From Pseudoneurospora amorphoporcata (lineage: Eukaryota; Ascomycota; Sordariomycetes; Sordariales; Sordariaceae): a DNA stretch of 64,000 bases. Below are positions 11,405 through 22,794 of this stretch, in pieces (the stretch's first letter is position 1; every line of letters begins with the position of its first letter). The DNA is taken from positions 16,423-80,422 of the forward strand of contig MU859222.1 in the NCBI GenBank assembly GCA_033297205.1, in the 5' to 3' direction. The notes beneath the pieces were generated by a model, which did not search any database, was not told the origin of the DNA, and saw only the letters and a program-made list of their open reading frames with translations. The translations under genes were made by a program, and so were the position numbers.

Positions 11405-13461
11405 CTCCTACGAGGCGGACGAAGTGACCCGAAAACATCGGATCTCATTTGTGGGGGCCAGCCAGTCTTGATCCGGTATGTTCTGTTTCGGTCAACTTCT
11501 CCTCAAAATCTCAGATACCACGCCTCTCTTCAATCTCTGCCAGCATGGAGCTGCTTCATGGGGCTGCAGAGCCGCAACATGTACATTTGACTGCTCAGTG
11601 CTGGGTCGGTTGGATGGACAGGCGGCACCGAGGAAGGCAGAAGTCTGAGTGAGGCGGATCCAGGCTCACAGTGCGGTAGCCCGGCACTGCCCTCCGGTAT
11701 CACGCGTGGGTTGGGTACTGCAAGCGGTCATATGTGAACGACGGGAAGGGGAGAACGAAACCAGCCATTTGCAGGATTGACGCGCTCGCCTTGGGGGGTA
11801 ATTTACCGGTCGCAGGGTATGGTGGATTTCACAGGGATTTGGTCGGTGAACATGGACGATTTGGACGTATAAGCTGATGGCGGGCGACGTGAAAAGGTGG
11901 CAGTGTTTCTTGGAGGATGAAAGCGCAATTCGATGCATGTGTTCACCGGGTAGGAAGAAGGGCGGCGCGGATGACGGAAGTCGGAAGTTACCTCTACGGA
12001 TTTTCCATTTGGAGGATGAAAGTGCAATTCGATGCTTTCAATGTTACTGTGGGAGGTAACGTACTGGTTGGTATTCAGGTTGTTTTTCCGAACAAAATGC
12101 TGTTTACAAGTATGCAGGACAGAGCTGACTGCAGTATAAAACACGCTGTAACCCCATGTATGCAGTACGGCGACGAGAAGTACCGCTCGAGTAACTTGAA
12201 GGGAGCTGAAAACACCCCAGGCCTAGCGCGGTAGACAAACGGTGTACCGGTGTACCTTCCCACGTGGCCGCAGAGCCGCAGACTTCATGGGGCAGCCCTC
12301 ACGGTAGTGATGCCGGCAATGGCGCCTTATTCGCGTGTCGAGGTATGTATCTCCGTTTCTCCCTCCCATGGCCAAACAGATTCAATTAACACATTTCACT
12401 CAACTCGGACCGGTTTTGATTCAACAACAAAGCCAAGAACTTCATCACATCACTTCCGCCGACATCTATCCGACGACGGCGACCCCGAGAGCCAGCCTGG
12501 AGGACAATCAAGGACCGAAGGGTGTTTACTTTCTGAGTGCCGAGTTCGGACTCGAACATCAAACAACTCCAATCCGGCCGGAGAAGGGCAGTTTACAGTT
12601 GGAAAATTACCTACCGCTCTACTCCTTTGGGGCAGGTCGACTCAGCATTTCTTGCCTTACGACCGCGAGTTACCTGCCCGTTGTGTATGGGCTCTACGCC
12701 GGCACTCAATTATCATTGCTTGTTTTTCACTGTTCCGCCTGGAAATTGAGAGTGCTGACCGAGATCTGTTCAGTTCAAGCCCTGACGATGGCTCAACGAT
12801 CACCAATCGTCCTCCAATCCAGTGGATTCAAACAAGATACTTTTCCATGCAATGACGGATAGGCTGCTCGCCTGTATGAGTCCTTCCCTTTGATCAAGGG
12901 TCAGAGTCTGAAGTGGATACTACTCACCGCAGTCGCACTGCCAATGGTTTTCGGTGTTGTCTCTCGTACTATCTGAGGCCATTACACTGCCAGATCTCAA
13001 TCCCAAAGCTCGGTGGTCCGTCTGGGCAGAATCATCATGGAAAATTCGAAGCGCAAGGCGCACCCACCGGTGCTACTCGTTGACTGGCCGGGAACCATCC
13101 ATGTTGAATGGGAGTATGGCTTAGTTGGCGATTGACGCATTTGGAATTCTATCTGTTGTCGTGGTGTCAACATCTTTGCAAAGATGTGAGCCATGGATGG
13201 GGTATAAGATTTTCACCACCACTCTCTTCTCAGATCAATGTTTTCATACCCATCATCTTCACCATCTTTACCATCCTCACCATCTTCACCATTCTTCAGT
13301 GTTTTCTCTGCATCCGCAAGACATTCAAGAAATATCTGCTACCAGACTCAACTCTAGTCGATATCTCAGTCTTTGACAAAAAGTCCAACGTTTTCACCTC
13401 CACTCCATCTAAGACACTGGCTTCTCACTTCACGTACACTCAACAGCCACCCGTTGACAAA
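11405..13461. other. Intergenic with a 27-bp direct repeat and a CACCATC-rich leader
   Basis: No supported gene. The two copies of a 27-bp near-identical direct repeat are at 11910 and 12009. An ORF at 12250-12855 (+, 201 codons) shows no family signal and overlaps another in a different frame. From about 13250 to 13295 the plus strand carries an iterated ACCATC/T motif, probably in the 5' leader of the small gene that follows. Confidence 0.4.
11910..12035. repeat. 27-bp direct repeat pair
   Basis: Copies at 11910-11936 and 12009-12035 differ at one base (AAGCGCAATT versus AAGTGCAATT) and begin exactly 99 bp apart. The sequence around them is not repeated. The spacing equals 33 codons, and both copies lie in frame in ORFs on either strand (plus 11917-12234, minus 11803-12144). 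Confidence 0.8.
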
Positions 13462-13753
13462 ATGCCCGGCAAACACTCGAGCTCTTCTTCCAGCAAGACC
13501 TCCAGCTCCTTTGGAGGCAAGCACACTAGTTCTTCAGGCTCCGGCTCAAAGACCAAAACTGTTTGGTACTGCGTAAGTGATGGTCGCTGGTGTACCCGTC
13601 TGTGAAGTGTCAACACCTGACAACCCGTTCATGCAGAGCAACTGTCGCATTGGGCCCCTTAACTATCACATCGATGAATATTGCCCCGACTGCCAACATA
13701 GACGTTGCGGCGCCTGCACCGTCACCACAATCGAATACGACCCTCGCAGATGA
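13462..13753 (+). CDS. Small Ser-rich protein with C-terminal Cys-rich (zinc-binding-like) domain
   Basis: Exons 13462-13572 and 13637-13753 with a 64-bp intron (GTAAGT...CATGCAG) give 75 residues. The first 36 residues are Ser/Gly/Lys-rich and likely disordered. The rest holds six cysteines at 37, 40, 53, 56, 61 and 64: WYCSNC, then YCPDCQHRRCGAC. The C-x2-C, C-x2-C, C-x4-C-x2-C pattern with a His between looks like a small zinc-binding fold. It resembles short conserved hypothetical proteins of Sordariomycetes that share a WxCxxC...CxxCxHxxCxxC layout. Splicing falls directly after Cys37 and brings the first pair together, which supports the intron. No signal peptide. Function unknown. The gene is easy to miss because neither exon makes a long ORF. 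Confidence 0.75.
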
Positions 13754-16700
13754 GCATCTAACGCTCATGTGCATTTGACAGCGCTACGCTCGTATGGAAA
13801 CACAACTCAGGTCATATGAAGGGATTACACGAGGATACACTTACAGTTGGACATTCTTTTACCCACGAAGTACAATATTGTTTTGCTTTTTGATTTCTTT
13901 TTCGGCTCAAGCGAGACTTTGGGAGCTACTTTGTAACGGAGGGGGGTTCATCAGTAGTTGGGATCCCGGTACCATGCTTGAAAAGTACGAATAGAGCGCG
14001 GCTCAGGCCATGGAAAAGCGAGCACAGAGGAGTTGGAACTGCCTATTCTGTCGTTTTTCCTTTTTTTAGAGTGTTTGTTTATTTGGAGTCATTTCAGTCC
14101 TTGATATGAAAATACACCTGTCGTTGATCGCGGAAGTCACAGAGAATGCAATGGTAACCTTGCTACTTATGGGCTGTTTAGATTCTAGTGATTACTGACA
14201 TAGTATGTCTGACTACAGTTGGACCCTTAATTTTCGAAGTGCTCTGATTGGTAGCACTGCCCTTTAACCACCGTTCAATTTTCGCATTTCGAGAGAAAAT
14301 AGAATAACAACAAGTCATACCAACGTCTGTGAAGCTGTTCGCCTACTTGACCAAGATAGTTCGCCACTTTACTACACCTCTAGCCAGCTCAAAAGATCGT
14401 CCAATCGACTTGACAAAATCGATCTGAGTCTATGAACAGCCTATCTAACCTGTGACCGAACATACAGATGTACAAGCCTCCATGAATCTCCATTCTCCAC
14501 TCAACCACGTTTTGATAGTTCCCTATCCTTCAAAGGAACTAAAACAGTAATTACGTGACATGCATGCGATGCGGCTCACCCAGAGTGACACATTAGGGGA
14601 CTGCCCAGGTGTGTCGCAGCATGAATGGAACCCACCATCACGCTCGGGATCACCATTGATTCAGTGGCAGCAGCTACTTGCAGAGGTACTTCACAGGACG
14701 GAAGTGTCAAGCCTAGCGCGCCAATCTTTGGACGCTACAAGAGTGTTACACGCGCATCATCACCACTGTTGGGGTACCACACCTCACACCTGCAGGACGT
14801 TGCATAAGGTACCTACTGACACCACAACCCTCTCTACTCCTCAAGGTAACCACCCACCCACGATGCAGAACTTCTTGATGTGAGTTCTTCACTCAACTCC
14901 ACGGTATGAACTTGTCGAAAGAATGTGAAGAACAAATAAATACAGCCTCAAAAACCTGACCCAACGGAAGTCCAAGCTGGACAAAGTCGAAGAAGGGGGA
15001 GGAGGCCTGCAAGCCATCAACGTCCAAACCCATTTGAGCCCTGCATGATTACATCCAATGATAGGCCTTCAGGAATTAGTACTCAAAATTTCAGGGTCTT
15101 ACCCACTGATTATGAGCATGAGAAGCTCAAAAGAGCCGATAGGTGGGCAAAAGCTACTGAATGTTACTGGTTACATCCACTTGGGTGTACACTTGGACTT
15201 ATTTTATCACCGGTAAACCATAACACCTGACCCAGACACCTACCCTGTCAAAACTCTTCGGGGTTTGAGTAACTCGGAAGATATCCCTCGGGTGGATTGA
15301 AGCACTGAAGAGGCTTTACCTGAAGAAGATCAATCCCATCCCATTCGTCCTTCAAGGTGAGTGACACTTGGCTATTTCGCCTTATCAACAACGCACCGTT
15401 ACATAGAATAGCGGCGCAGCACAACCCCCACCACTCAAGCCTGCTTCCCCGCGCTTGTTTTCTTGATCGCATGAGACACATCTCCATCTTTCGCCCCTTC
15501 CACCAAGTCACAGCTAGACGTACCCTACCGTCAATTTTCTTCGTGGGGGACCACTTCATGAAGTTGACGTGGTCTGTGTAAGTGAGGTGCTCTAGGTCTA
15601 GGCCTCTTCACCGAATTAGGTAAAATGTAATTCAACGGCCGCGGAGTCATCCGTGAGCTTTGAAGGTGAGGACAGCAAAATGCACTGAAAGAAGCCGATA
15701 CCTAAGTTTCAAAACCCAGAGGGAGAGACGGGGTTCGCAAATGTACAGTACCGCGGTGGTGAGAATCTCCTCTCGAGGAAAGTTGAACTACGCCTCCACT
15801 CCGATGTCTGTACCGACCTATCTAAACAGGTAGGTGGGTATGTAGTTCGGTAGTGCCTTCAACCGTCCGGCCCTCCCTCGGGTCTTTTTCTCAATGGGCT
15901 GATCTTTCAAAAAAAATAAAATTGGAACCGCTTCTGCCGCCAACACCAATACCTTAATCTCATTTTGCCATTTGATATGGGAAATAGGTTGGGTTGGGTT
16001 GAGCATACTGAATGCCAAGAAAGGCCAACATATGCATTTCTGTCCCCATCCACAAGCAGGCTTGTAGTATGCCTCCCCTCCACCACAAAGAACCCCTAAC
16101 CCAATTCAGATACCGAGCGGCCGTATGCAAGGAGGGCCGAGGGAGAGCAAGGTACTGTAGCGTAGGGGAAAGCCTCATCATACCACACCTTTCCAAGTGC
16201 CGTGAGGCTGGCGGCGTCTGGCGGCGTCGCTCGCGCGGAACGCGGCAACGCGGCAATGGGTAGGATACATCATGATGCTGATGTATTCATTGCCTTGGGA
16301 CGCAATGCCTGGTGCACTTTGCGGCTGTTTGGGCAATGATGGGAGTTAGGAAACGTGGGAAGAAGAGGCTGTCGGTCTCTTGGTACCGGCATCATGCCGG
16401 CAAGCCAGGCTTGTGGTAGTGACGACCGACAGCGTGGTGGCTTGCGATTCGATGACCGACGGGCGGGTTGGTTGTTGGACTGTTGACGTCCTCGACGATG
16501 ATGACGACAAAACCGGTCAGCCGGCCTGGAGAGAGAGACACTGGTTGACTTGGCAGTAGCGTGCGGCGGCAATGTCCAGCAGAGTCGTTTACCGAACCCC
16601 CGATGAGGTTATCGACACTTTTTTCCCGTCCCTGTCCCGGAGTTGCTGGTTTCGGCGGTGCCGAGGTATGTCTCCCGGGGCTACTCAATGACATGTCAAG

Positions 16701-18894
16701 ATGATAATGTTTCCCCCAGAAGGAGCTGTCAAAGTGGAAAGCCGCCGATCCCGTTGCATTTGCATATTTCGAATGTGAGATCCTGATTGTGACAGCATTG
16801 GCAGGTGTGGGAGGATTTGGCGCGCGAGGGCTGAGGTCCCTGAGGCGGGTGGTTCTGCGGGATTTGATTAGTAGCCTAGCTCAAGTCTTGTTATGTCATT
16901 CTCCGCGGTGTTGTTGCGGGAGTTTGCGGGGAAGGGAGCATGAGCTGAAGGTGGTGGTGGTTGATGCTTGATAGGATCGAAAGTGTCCAATCGTAATCCT
17001 GTCTGCTGGCTGAGCGGAGAGAAACGGGAAAATCTCATGAAAAAGAGAAAATTTGATTCGGCACAGGTCGTCAAGCTGAGCTGCTGAGGCTGGTAGCTGG
17101 TAGGATCCCCACGTGCCACTGTGCCTGATCATCCATCAAGCAAGCCCAATCGGCCATGTCCGGACGAGTGAGGTGAGGACAGCATCAACATTGCCAAGAT
17201 GTCATGATGATAGGAGACGACGTTGCAAAGATGGAGGAACGGAGTTTACCATCCGTCTCGACGAAGGCAGACGCGGGATGACAGGCCGGACGGGAAAGCG
17301 GGCACGCGGGCACGGGGGGTGACGTTGTCTTCGGAAGCAATTGAAGTCAATGTGGATCTTTGGTTGTGGAGACGCATCTTTACCGTGACGGGATCGGACA
17401 CTGGCAAACTGGCTGGGCCTGACCCAAATTCCGTTGTTGATTATGAGAGCTTTTCATTGGATGAACTTTCAAGTGGAACCGCGGGCACAAGCGAGAAGCC
17501 CCACCCGATCGCCGGTGAGGTTCCGAATTTCCAGGGTGAAATCGAGAAAGCCTAAGGTCTGCAAAATTACACTGCGATTTTAGTGGCCATGCGGTCCCTC
17601 ACCGAAAGCCCGGTAATTTTGTGTAATGTTTAGCAGCGCAACCGCAGCCAGTAGCGATGTTGAATCCGTCGAGGTTCAAAATAACAGCATTAGAATCCGA
17701 AATTTCCATGATTGAAGGAATGGGTTTTTGGAGCAGACGATATCAAGCCACGAAGCAAAGCCTATCCCATCCGGGCCGATTATCATGGTCGGTGGTGGAA
17801 AAGGCACATTTCCACGATCCGCATGTTGAATACAGATACGGAGCTTAGCATCATGGACATGGAATGATTCGCCCAACGTTTTGACCCTGCGAGGTAAATT
17901 TTACGATCTGGGTGGTAGCCTGTTGTACTGTTCACTTGTCGGATCCAATTCTCTCGGTACAGTAATGTCACCCCACCCCTCCCAAACACCCTTCTGCAAA
18001 TATATGCAAAGTGACCTATTAAGTGCAACCTTTTTGGCGACCCGGATTCCCAATTTTGTATAATGTTGAAGCACTAGCAAGTACAAAAACCCTATTAAGT
18101 ACATATCTTCCGAGCCTCTCCCCATAGTACCCGAATTCTTTACACTTTCAAGAGACAATACTCTATACTATATTTTTAGGCTATCCTATATACACGGAGG
18201 TTAGCAGTATTGGCAGTGGCAACCACTAATGCATCACCCAAGAAGACCGTAGAGTTATTATATATGACACTCAGAGGCTGAGAGGCACGGGAGATCGACG
18301 TCGTATTCCGTATCATATTCTTTCACAGCACACAGGTATTGAGTTGGTATACAAACATAGTTATCATCTTCTCAACGGAAACTACCGAAACGATCTTGTC
18401 ATACAAGAAACCCGCTATTGATTGTTGCCTGAGTTGGTTTCTAAAATGTGTTTGTAAGATACTCGAACAAATGATGCATCCGGGCCGCTTCATCCTTCCC
18501 ATACGCGACCTCAAGCTCAGCGTACTTGCTCGGTACAGGCCAAAAACTCCGAGCCAGGAGATGTGAGCTAGAAGCGTCGAGCGACCCCGGGAGGAGAAGC
18601 GGGTTGTAAAATGATAAAGCGAATCATTTACAAGCCTGGAACGCCCGTTTTATGACTACAAGGAGGACCAAAAGACACCACAGTCCCCAAGATACCACAA
18701 AATGAAAATCAGAGCCAGGTAACCAAGCCAAAACTCACAACTCCTGTCTCTTTAGCCACACTCCCCGAAGCCTGAAATGTCCTTGAATCTTACCCCTTCC
18801 CCCACCCCCAAATGACACCAAATGCACAATTAATCACATCCCAATCGAGAAGGGGTGTCAAATGTACTAATTGTCCAGCATGATTTCCTCACCA
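13754..18894. other. Five-kilobase gene desert
   Basis: Only short ORFs (at most about 110 codons) without motifs. A candidate intron (donor GTGAGT at about 15357, acceptor TACATAG near 15410) is not supported by open flanking exons. The part from about 18000 to 18260 is AT-rich with many TA steps. The right end is the 3' flank of the ash1 gene. No tRNA or repeat family recognised. Confidence 0.4.
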
Positions 18895-21800
18895 TTAGGC
18901 CTCAACCTGCTCGGGAGCGGCATTTTCGTCCTGGCCATCGGTCAGCTTGCTAACAAGGCGAATCTTAGTCGCACTCAGTGTGCCGACCGATCCCTTGCCA
19001 GACTTTGCTGCCGTGGCCTTGGTCACGGACTTGCCCGCCTTCTTGGCGACAGTCAGCTTGGGCATCGCCTTGCCCGGTTTTGTGACCTTTGCCAACGTGC
19101 TAGCCTTGCGCGGTTTAACGACCTTGACGGCTGCCGTAGACTTGGCCGCTGGACTGGCAGTGTCCTTGCTCTTGACAGGTGATTTCCTAGCTTTCTTGAA
19201 AAGGGACGATACGTTCTTAACGCCGGAGTCGCGCACTTTCCAGGAAGGGGCGCGTTTCCTCGCGGACGAAGACGACGGTACATCGAAAATTGAGCCGCCA
19301 TCACCTTCTGCAGCAGCAGGAGTTTCCTGAACAGCGTCCGCCATCTTCTTAGCCCTGGGCGTGTTCTTGGGAGTTACCCTGGCTGCCCTGGAAGCTCTGT
19401 TTCCTACCTCCTCCTCAGCCTCTGTCGTTCCTGCCGCTGTGATCGAGCCACCTGCATCAGCTGCGACTATGGTCAAGTTAGAACCCCTTGTCGGAGCTTT
19501 CAGCGTGATCATCTTGCTCTTCGCCGCGGCACCCTTCTTCGAAAAAGATTTGACAACTTTCGTCGACGCAATGCTGACTTTCCGAGTGAATGTCTTGGTG
19601 GTCTTTGCCGAAGCGGTCTTGGACTTGGCGCTGACAGACACCTTGGAGACCTTTCGCGACAAAAATGTTGCAGCTCCCTTTGCTGTATCTTCGGTCGACT
19701 TGTCGACCTTCAATTTCTTCGGCGACTTTCCCTCGCCCTCTACAATAACCCCATTGGCTAGGAGCTCTTGAAGCTTCCTTTTCGCAGCCTTTTTCTTGCC
19801 CTTACCCTCTGCCTTCGGAGGCTTGGGCGGCTTCACTTCCTTAGGTTTGGGCCCAAGGACGCCTCGGCAGTTGGGCGCACCGCACAAACACTTCTGCACG
19901 TTCTTAGCGGAGAAGGGGTCAAAGTTGTAGTCGTACGTTAGCTCCTCGCCAGTTTGAATGGGGCGGTCACCCGCAAAAAGCGCCATTCTCGGCTGCCCAG
20001 AGACGATCCATTTGATCATGCGACAGTTAGGGGAGCATGAATGATTGACGAACCGCGCGATACTACCGGTAGTTGCGTCAATAATCATGTTTTGGTCAAA
20101 TGACATGAGGTAGTAACACTATAATAAGTGTCAGTGATGGGAGAGCTTTGCGGGCAATGACAGAACAATCCCTGGAGAAACTCACCTCGTTGTTCTTGTA
20201 TTCCTCATTCATTCGACGTTCACACTCCTCATCGGTGATGATCTCGCCTGTGTACTCCATAATGATCTGGTGGGGTTCAAAGCAACGGTTGCTACGCACA
20301 CCATATCCTCTGTCTTCGGTCTTGAAGACCTCAACACCTACGCGGTAACGACCTCCTTGCTTGGTTCTTTCTGTGAGCATCTGGAAAGCTCGGTTTTGGC
20401 AGAACTCTTTGCCGATGTTGCAGTTGGTCTCATCACACTCGTACAGCATGACGCGATTCTGGCAGTCTTGAGCGCATCCGTCTTCGGGCGTACATACGCA
20501 CTTTGAAGCAAAGTCCTCAAAGTGAGGAGTCTTCTTCCATATCGCCGCGGCCTGGCCGATGAAACGGTCTAAAAAAAAACAAGGCATAGGTAGGTTAGCT
20601 ATCGAACACTTATATTACAGTCAGACGTTCCCATCTCAATAGCATACTCACTCTTTGTCATGGTGCGGTACGCGGCGGGCTTCGGCTGTCCGGGAGGCAA
20701 TGGGTGGCAGACATCAAACGGCAGCTTGAAATCACGACCTGCGATGAGCAGCCGCAATCCATTGAAAATTGGCAATGGAAGCACCTTGTTCGGTGGGCAA
20801 CTCTTTGCGAGTTCTGGGATAGTCAGGAGCTTCTTCCTCTCTTGCGTAGTGAGGCTTTTTGTGACGTCCTCGGGAGCCTGCTGACCAGCGTAGAGACCCT
20901 TATTAAGCCACTTCTTTACGCGCTTTTGCTTGTCGACTAAACGAGAAGATTCGGTATTCATCGGAGCTTCTGGTTCCACCGTCTTCTCCTTCTTATCTTC
21001 ACGTACTGTAGTTGTGCTGCTCTCGACCCTGGGCTTCTTCTTTGCTGGTGCAGTGGGCTCCCTCTCCTCAGTTACCTCGATGTACTTTCCGTTGCTCCAA
21101 ACAGAGTATCGAATTGGACGAGTGTCGATGCCAACGAATTCGTTCGTATCTCGTAAGCGCTTCAGCTCGCGTGGAACACGAGTTACAGCAGGCTCAGCAG
21201 TCTTCTTGGTCTTTTTGCCCGGTGCCGGTGGTATCAATGACAAGAGAGGGTCTTCAACGGGGACACCCGAATGACGCGTCGCTCTGCGCATAGCAGGGAC
21301 TACAACGGAGGCCTTGATCGTCACAGCTTTTGTTGCCTTGTCTTTCGTTGTTTTGATTCCCCTCGCTTTGACTGCTTTGACTTGTTTGGCTGGGCTTGTT
21401 TGTACATCTCCATTTGTTTCTTCTGGGACATCTTCCCATGTGCCTGTTTGTCCATCTTCGGTGCTGCTTGGCTCCGCTTCTTTCTCGACGCTGGGTTGGG
21501 CTTCCTTAGGGGAGCTTATCACGGCTTCATCGACAGTGCTCTTTCCAGCTTCCTCGGCCCTGGCTGTCCTGCTTGGTTTGCCTGTATTTGTCGCCGTGCG
21601 TTTCTTGGGTCTTCCGACAGGCCTCTCGATAACCTCCTTTTTGGTTGCCTTGGGCCCCCTTGTGCTAGGCTTTGTGGTTGCGCTCGGTGCGATCGGAGGA
21701 ATATGGCCGGGAACATCGGCTGGTAGGGCGGGAGCCAGCGTGTCGCTGGTGTAGGGGTGGATGATTTGCGCGGTATCGGCATTTGTCGTCGAGCTCAGTT

Positions 21801-22794
21801 CGGCGGTATCTGTAGGGAATCCGAGCGGCGCTTCATCCATTGACGCGTCGAGAGTCTCGTGATCCACGCGATTTTCCTCGGCTGGGGCCTCGGGTGGTTG
21901 AGCGGCGCCATTTTTGTCGGGACTAGCAGCGACTTCGGGGATTTCGGGCTCGGGGATCGTTGGTTCGGGAACCGTGGACTCGGGGATCGTGGGCTCGGGG
22001 GCTGCGGGCGCGTGGACGGACGGGTTCGTGGGCGCGTCTACGGGCGCGTTCGAATTGGGCTTGTCGGTTTCCTGGTTTGCTGGTTGAACAGATTGGATGT
22101 TTGCGGCAGGGTCTGCGAGAGTTCTGCCCCGAGAGGCCAGCAGCAGCGCGGCTTGAGCGGCCTGCTCAGCTTCGAGAGCCTGCTGGGCTAGTAGAGCCTG
22201 TAATTTTCTACCTTTTGGTTTCCGTTTTTTCTGGAGAACAATGTCACCTTTCGAGGCGCGTTTGCCATGCACATAGGTGCCGGTCAATCTCGCAAGATTG
22301 TATATCGGGGCGTTGTTGCCTCGTGCACGGCGCGGAAATCGACCTGTTGAGTCAGGACCGGGTTGTTGGTTGGGTTGGTCGGGCAGTGAGGGGTCCGCGG
22401 GCTGTTGGGGAACCACAACAATGGCGTCTGGTTGGGCCTCTGCTATCCCTTGGCCGGCCCCTTGTTGTTCTTGTTGCAACTGTTGGTGGGCTTGGTTTTG
22501 CTGTTCGTCCTCTAGGAAAGGGATGGCGCTCTCTAGACAGGGTACGGAAATGGTATCTGGTTTGCCACTAACATCCGCATCGGAGATCTGCGACATGTTA
22601 TCCGGCGAGACAGTGGTTGGCGGTGTCGAGGTCAACGAAGCCGGTGCATCGGAAGACGCTTCGATGGACGCATCGGTAGGCGCGCTCACAGCGCTCACGA
22701 AGCTCGAGTCTGAACTGAGAAGCCCCCGGGCCAGCTCAGCAATCGCCACGATTGCCGCCATTGCCGCGGTTTTGCGAGGCGACCAACGCGCCAA
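18895..22794 (-). CDS. ASH1: ASH1-like histone H3 lysine-36 methyltransferase (AWS-SET-post-SET)
   Basis: Three exons (22794-20652, 20568-20186, 20118-18895) with 83- and 67-bp introns give 1249 residues. Exon 1 encodes a long disordered Ala/Pro/Glu-rich region (about 1-650) with repeated PEPTIPES-like units. The AWS cysteine cluster is at about 738-775. The SET domain follows (about 788-907), with EYTGEIITDEE, NHSCSPNC (867-874) and the catalytic YDYNF (904-908). Post-SET is CLCGAPNC (919-926). A Lys/Ala/Ser-rich basic tail runs to the end. The second intron interrupts SET just before CYYLMSFDQN. No WW or SRI domain is present, which separates it from the Pol II-coupled SET2 enzyme and matches the ASH1 branch; in Neurospora that enzyme deposits transcription-independent H3K36 methylation linked to repressed chromatin. 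The start is the first in-frame ATG; a shorter N-terminus cannot be excluded. Confidence 0.9.

Noticed and set aside
21271..22571. Plus-strand ORFs of 150-200 codons opposite ash1
   Set aside because: Composition shadows of the GC-rich disordered N-terminus of ash1.
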